Of a DNA stretch of 64,000 bases, positions 60,006-64,000 are shown in pieces; within the stretch, counting starts at the first letter, position 1, and every line of letters starts with the position of its first letter. Position numbers and translations under genes: made by a program. The DNA is from CALLVY01 sp937899855. Lineage in GTDB: Bacteria; Bacteroidota; Bacteroidia; Chitinophagales; Saprospiraceae. Under the pieces are notes generated by a model. It did not search any database, was not told the DNA's origin, and was given only the letters and a program-made list of their open reading frames with translations. Location of the stretch: positions 59,530 through 123,529 of the forward strand of contig JBCBQC010000008.1 of the NCBI GenBank assembly GCA_039820405.1. The letters are read 5' to 3'.

Positions 60006-63000
60006 ATGGCCAAGAAGAAGCACAAACAGCAATCATCCAAACCGGCAGTGGATTACGGCAAAAAAGTAGGGCTGCTATCCCTGATAATCCCTTGTTACAA
60101 CGAGGAAAAAAGAATCCCCAAACTGATCAAGACCCTGGAGAATTTTCACCTCAAATGGAACGGTCCCTACGAGGTAATTCTGGTCAATGACGGCAGCAGC
60201 GATGGCACCGGTACCTTATTGGAAAGTCAACTGGCAAAGAGCAAAATTCCCGCCAGTAATTTTCGGGTACACAGCCTGCCGCAAAACCAGGGCAAAGGGG
60301 GGGCACTCCAGACCGGGGTAGCCCTCGCCAAGGGCGATTACCTCCTCACCCTCGATGCCGATATGGCCACCCAGCCCCTGGAATTGAAAAACTGGCTGCG
60401 GGACCTGCCCGGCAAAAAGCTGGATCCCGAAACGATTTTGATCGGTTCGCGGGAAAACGAAAGCTCCCGGGTCAAGGGCGAATTCCTCCGGCGCGTGGCG
60501 GGGTTGATTTTCAATTTCATCATCCAGTTGTTCACCAATCTCCCCTTCGCCGACACCCAGTGTGGTTTTAAGCTCTACCCCCGGGCGATTGGCCAACAAC
60601 TCTTTGCCCAGCTGGGCTCCAAGGGCTGGGCCCACGATGTCGAAATTCTGTACCGCGCTTCCCTCCGCGGCATCGCCATCCAGACCATGCCGGTGGCCTG
60701 GGAACACCAGCAGGGATCCAAAATTTCCCTCTTCCGCGACAGCATCCGCATGTTTTGGGACACCATGCTCATCGGGCTACGGCTCAAGTGGGACTGGATG
60801 ATTGCCCAACCCCTGCGCGACTTACGGGCCCGGGTCTACGACGCCCGCGACCCCTCTTTTTACCGGCTGCTCTTCGTTCTGCTGATGCTGGGCCTCCTCA
60901 TCGGCATGCCCACCCTCAGCAGCGACTACGGCATCACGGCCGACGAGTACGTGCAAAAGGAATACGGCGACAAGGTCCTGGCGTATTTCCAAAGCGATGG
61001 CGAAAACCGCGAGGCCTTGGAATACAAAAACCTCTACTACTACGGCGGCTTGTTTGATTACCTCACCGCCTGGTCGCATCAATTTTTTCCCAGCCGCGAC
61101 ATCTACGAATGGCGCCACCTGCTCAATGCCCTGGCGGGCTTTCTGATGATTCTCTTTACCGGCCTGCTGGGCCGGGAGGTGGGAAAGAGTTGGCGCTTGG
61201 CTTTTTTCGCAGCGCTCTTTCTCGCCCTATCGCCCCGCGTCTTTGGGCATTCGATGAACAACCCCAAGGACATTCCATTTGCCGCTGCTTATGCCTTTAC
61301 GGTACTCTACCTCTTGCGGTATTTCTTCCAAATGCCCCGAACGGCCAGCAAGACCATGCTCGGTTTGGTACTGGGGATTGCGGCGGCGATCAACATCCGG
61401 GTGGGGGGGATTCTCCTCATCGCTTACCTGGGGCTTTTGGCCCTGCTGCGCTACCTCATTCCCTTTCGGGGCAGCAAGGCCTTCACCAATTTTGGTCAAT
61501 TTTTTCGCTTCGGTATCAAAGTACTCGTAGTGGCCCTGTTTGGCTACCTCGGCGGCTTACAGTTTTGGCCCTACGGTCTCGAAGCCCCCCTGGCCAATCC
61601 GCTGGCGGCCCTCCAGGAGATGTCTAATTTTAGCACCAGCATTCGCATGCTTTTTGAAGGGGATCACCTCTGGTCGGACGAATTGCCCTGGTACTATATC
61701 CCCAAGTGGTTTACGATCGGTGCGCCCTTATTTTTGCTCACGGGACTCGCCGTATTGCTGGGTGCCCTGGCCTTACAGTGGCGAAAGCTGCCGACTTTTC
61801 CCCTGCTCATTCTCCTGTTTGTCGCCATTTTTCCCGTCGCTTATGCCGTTTTGAAGGGGGCCTCGCTCTACGATGGCATGCGTCACTTTCTGTTTGTCTT
61901 TCCCGTACTGGCCGTTCTAGCGGCCTACGGCTGGCACCACCTCTTGGGCCAGGCGCAGGCTCCCGCGCTCGCCTGGGGGACGCGGGGCACCCTGGCGGTA
62001 CTCCTTTTGTTGCCCGCGGTTTGGATGGTGCGGAATCACCCCCACCAGTACGTTTACTTCAATGAGTTGGCGGGGGGAGCGAAAAAAGCTTACGCGCACT
62101 ACGAGATGGACTACTGGATGAATTCGGTCAAACCGATGGCGGATTGGCTGTTGGAGAATGGGGAAAAACGAGCCGATGGCACATTGCGGGTAGCGACCAA
62201 TTGCTCGCGGCCCCTGGAGCATTATTTACGGGCGGCCCTGGGCAAAAATGCCAAGGTTTACTACGCACGTTACCATCACCGCCATCAGCATCCGGCGGAT
62301 TACTACGTCTTTATTCCGCGTTTTATCGACTATCAGTTTTTGGAAAAAGAGGTGTGGCCACCGCCCAATGTGGTTTACCAGGAGTCGGTAGATGGCATTC
62401 CGGTGGGGACGATCAGCAAGCGCTCGACGCTGGCCGACTACGAGGCCCACGAAGCCATGAAGGCCGGGGATTACGGTCGGGCGCTGCAATTGTTCGAAGG
62501 GGTGGTAGCGGCAGACGATAAAAACGACGGTGCCCTGCTCGAAATGGCCGATGCCGCCATGCGCAGCAATAATACGGCCAAGGCCCAACAAGTCACCGAC
62601 CAATTGGTGACCCTGTCGGATACCTACGTCAACGGACTTTTCTCCAAGGCCACCTTCCTGTACAATACCCGCAAGTATACCGAAGCACAGCAGGTGTTCG
62701 AACGGATGACGGAGCTAAACTATAAGTTCAATTCTTCGTACTACTACCTAGCGACGATCTACGCCTCCAACCAGCAGCTGGAGCAAGCCATCGATATGAT
62801 GGAGCGTTACGACAAGGAAAATGGCAATCAGGCCCGTGCTTACGAATTGGCGGTCAACGTTTGTAAAAATGCGGGACTAAAAAATAAGGAGTTGTTTTTC
62901 CAATCCAAGTTGGCCTACGTCAATAAGGATGGGCAAAAAGCCCTCGAATTGCTCCGCCAATCCCTCGCGCTCGATGCCGATTACGAACCGGCCAAACGGC

Positions 63001-63053
63001 TGGACGAGGCTTTTCAACGCATTATTGAAAAACAAAAGAAAAGTAAAAAGTAG
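60006..63053 (+). CDS. Triple fusion: GT2 glycosyltransferase, GT-C membrane domain and TPR repeats
   Basis: The 1015-residue protein has three parts. Residues 1-260 are a GT2 domain of the dolichyl/polyprenyl-phosphate glycosyltransferase type ('LIIPCYNEEKRIPKLI', 'VNDGSSDGT', 'LTLDADMATQPLEL', 'FADTQCGFKLYPRAIG'). Residues 280-690 hold about ten membrane helices of GT-C type with 'SSDYGITADEYVQKEYGD' and 'ALSPRVFGHSMNNPKDIP'. The rest is TPR-like helices ('AHEAMKAGDYGRALQLFEGV'). The first part should make a lipid-linked sugar at the inner face and the second transfer it at the outer face. A methyltransferase gene follows after 5 bases. Confidence 0.9.
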   Translation: MAKKKHKQQSSKPAVDYGKKVGLLSLIIPCYNEEKRIPKLIKTLENFHLKWNGPYEVILVNDGSSDGTGTLLESQLAKSKIPASNFRVHSLPQNQGKGGALQTGVALAKGDYLLTLDADMATQPLELKNWLRDLPGKKLDPETILIGSRENESSRVKGEFLRRVAGLIFNFIIQLFTNLPFADTQCGFKLYPRAIGQQLFAQLGSKGWAHDVEILYRASLRGIAIQTMPVAWEHQQGSKISLFRDSIRMFWDTMLIGLRLKWDWMIAQPLRDLRARVYDARDPSFYRLLFVLLMLGLLIGMPTLSSDYGITADEYVQKEYGDKVLAYFQSDGENREALEYKNLYYYGGLFDYLTAWSHQFFPSRDIYEWRHLLNALAGFLMILFTGLLGREVGKSWRLAFFAALFLALSPRVFGHSMNNPKDIPFAAAYAFTVLYLLRYFFQMPRTASKTMLGLVLGIAAAINIRVGGILLIAYLGLLALLRYLIPFRGSKAFTNFGQFFRFGIKVLVVALFGYLGGLQFWPYGLEAPLANPLAALQEMSNFSTSIRMLFEGDHLWSDELPWYYIPKWFTIGAPLFLLTGLAVLLGALALQWRKLPTFPLLILLFVAIFPVAYAVLKGASLYDGMRHFLFVFPVLAVLAAYGWHHLLGQAQAPALAWGTRGTLAVLLLLPAVWMVRNHPHQYVYFNELAGGAKKAYAHYEMDYWMNSVKPMADWLLENGEKRADGTLRVATNCSRPLEHYLRAALGKNAKVYYARYHHRHQHPADYYVFIPRFIDYQFLEKEVWPPPNVVYQESVDGIPVGTISKRSTLADYEAHEAMKAGDYGRALQLFEGVVAADDKNDGALLEMADAAMRSNNTAKAQQVTDQLVTLSDTYVNGLFSKATFLYNTRKYTEAQQVFERMTELNYKFNSSYYYLATIYASNQQLEQAIDMMERYDKENGNQARAYELAVNVCKNAGLKNKELFFQSKLAYVNKDGQKALELLRQSLALDADYEPAKRLDEAFQRIIEKQKKSKK

Positions 63054-63058
63054 CTTTC

Positions 63059-63799
63059 ATGGATTTAAAAGAACTGGAAAGTGGTGTTGATCCCAAAGTA
63101 CACTGGTACTACCAATCGAAGAAGGTGCCCCTCTTTCGCTACTTTAAAAAGGTAGCGGCGGCTACGGATCGCCCCCTCAACGTGATCGACTTTGGCTCGG
63201 GCTCGGGCTTTTTTGCCTACGAATTGTACGAAGCTTTTCCCGATCAGATCGCGCAGGTACTGCTGATCGATATTGGCTATACGGAGGAAGAACTGGCGTT
63301 GACGGCGGGGCAGAAGGTCCAGAAGTTGCGCTACATTCCCGAGGGGATTGAAAACAGCATCGTGATCATGATGGACGTGCTCGAACACATCGAAGACGAT
63401 TACGGCATCCTCGCCGAGATCGTGAGCAAACTGGGGCCACGGGCTTACTTTTTTATTACCGTTCCGGCCTTTCAGAGCGTTTGGTCCAGCCACGACGTGT
63501 ACCTCGGACATTACCGGCGCTACACCCTTCCCATGGTCGAAAAGCTACTGGGCAGTGTGCAGGCCGTCACCCGCAACCAATACTACATCTACGCTGCCAT
63601 CTTTCCCGCAGTTTGGCTGCTGCGTCGGTTCAAGCGGACGGAGGAGAACATGGAAAACCCCGAATCTTCGGACATGAGTCCGCTACCGGGGCCACTCAAC
63701 TTTTTGCTCCGTGCCTACCACAATTTTGAGATGAACTTCCGCAAGGGCAACAAGGTTTTTGGCCTGACCTGCGTGGCGGAGGGCGTGTTGAAAAATTAA
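63059..63799 (+). CDS. Class I SAM-dependent methyltransferase
   Basis: The 246-residue protein has the SAM motif 'VIDFGSGSGFFAYELYEAF', the acidic motif 'VLLIDIGYTEEE', 'MMDVLEHIEDDYGILAEI' and 'FITVPAFQSVWSSHDVYLGHYRRYT', typical of Methyltransf_11/23 proteins in polysaccharide gene clusters. A hydrophobic stretch 'YYIYAAIFPAVWLLRRF' near residue 185 suggests membrane contact. It is co-transcribed with the GT2/GT-C/TPR gene and may methylate the transferred glycan; this is inference. Confidence 0.9.
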   Translation: MDLKELESGVDPKVHWYYQSKKVPLFRYFKKVAAATDRPLNVIDFGSGSGFFAYELYEAFPDQIAQVLLIDIGYTEEELALTAGQKVQKLRYIPEGIENSIVIMMDVLEHIEDDYGILAEIVSKLGPRAYFFITVPAFQSVWSSHDVYLGHYRRYTLPMVEKLLGSVQAVTRNQYYIYAAIFPAVWLLRRFKRTEENMENPESSDMSPLPGPLNFLLRAYHNFEMNFRKGNKVFGLTCVAEGVLKN

Positions 63800-63878
63800 G
63801 TGCGCCGCTCCCCGTTCATCCGCCGGCATTCGCCAGATTTTTTGCCCTCCGATACATAAAAGTTGAGTCGCTTTGACC

Positions 63879-63886
63879 TATCTTAG
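63879..63886 (+). promoter_or_regulatory. Promoter -7-like box TATCTTAG
   Basis: TATCTTAG, as upstream of the genes at 32595 and 51373, lies seven bases before the ATG at 63893. If used, the mRNA would be leaderless or nearly so. Confidence 0.4.
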
Positions 63887-63892
63887 CGGCCT

Positions 63893-64000
63893 ATGAAAGA
63901 AAAAATCCAACGCCTCGAAGATCTGCGGGCCGAAGCACTCCAGGGTGGAGGGCGGGGCCGCATCGAAAAGCAGCACGCCAAGGGCAAGCTCACGGCCCGC
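63893..64000 (+). CDS. Acyl-CoA carboxylase carboxyltransferase subunit (3' partial)
   Basis: Thirty-six codons are visible, running to the end of the window. The start 'MKEKIQRLEDLRAEAL' and 'GRIEKQHAKGKLTAR' match the N-terminus of propionyl-CoA carboxylase beta/methylmalonyl-CoA decarboxylase carboxyltransferase subunits (about 510-520 residues). The protein should transfer carboxyl from biotin to acyl-CoA. Only the N-terminal tag is seen, so substrate is not known. Confidence 0.85.
   Translation, partial: MKEKIQRLEDLRAEALQGGGRGRIEKQHAKGKLTAR

Overview
The window is a GC-rich chromosomal segment from a member of the Bacteroidota, most likely a Lewinella/Saprospiraceae-type marine bacterium. 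That assignment is an inference. It rests on an alternative complex III plus caa3-type oxidase operon, a type IX secretion C-terminal sorting domain, a SusB-type GH97 enzyme, DUF5686 and DUF4199 proteins, many lipoproteins with a Bacteroidota-style lipobox, few Shine-Dalgarno sites, and several promoter-like TAnnTTTG boxes. There are no rRNA genes, CRISPR arrays, prophages or complete insertion sequences.

Positions 1-12507 are one long respiratory operon read to the right: the end of actC, then actD, actE, actF (quinol:cytochrome c oxidoreductase), coxB, ctaD, ctaB, two subunit III genes, subunit IV, an SCO-like protein, a DUF420 protein and a small CxxC membrane protein, closed by a strong terminator. 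It has unusual traits: subunit II carries a C-terminal OmpA-like peptidoglycan-binding domain; ActE and the second subunit III carry His/Gly/Asp-rich stretches predicted to face the periplasm; and the SCO homologue has lost its copper-binding cysteines.

Positions 12538-26250 hold housekeeping and unknown genes: an M32 carboxypeptidase with a DUF423 protein, a 900-residue anchored protein of unknown role, a 935-base A+T-rich gap, two tandem paralogues of an all-helical family, an unrelated 518-residue unknown protein, a MITE-like 199-bp element that supplies the stop codon of the gene before it, and an alpha/beta hydrolase. A tRNA-Arg(TCT) follows at 26.4 kb.

Positions 26673-43920 hold ung, an AraC-type membrane regulator, a lipoprotein esterase with a secreted G8/beta-helix protein, a DUF6624 lipoprotein, two Imm51-like proteins (one cytoplasmic, one exported), a GH97 alpha-glucosidase, a pair of tandem lipoproteins overlapping a group III truncated haemoglobin, TfoX-like and cupin proteins, topoisomerase III overlapping a hydrolase, and a TetR regulator with a clear palindromic operator.

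Positions 44149-64000 hold a DUF5686 outer-membrane protein, a paraoxonase homologue with its calcium ligands, an M50 protease-TPR fusion interrupted by an in-frame stop near its C-terminus, a sodium symporter, a TMTC-like GT-C/TPR protein with a LuxR-HTH membrane protein and DUF4199 partner, RDD and oligopeptidase B, a MATE pump, an aspartate-type aminotransferase, a GT2/GT-C/TPR triple fusion with a methyltransferase, and the first codons of an acyl-CoA carboxylase carboxyltransferase subunit.
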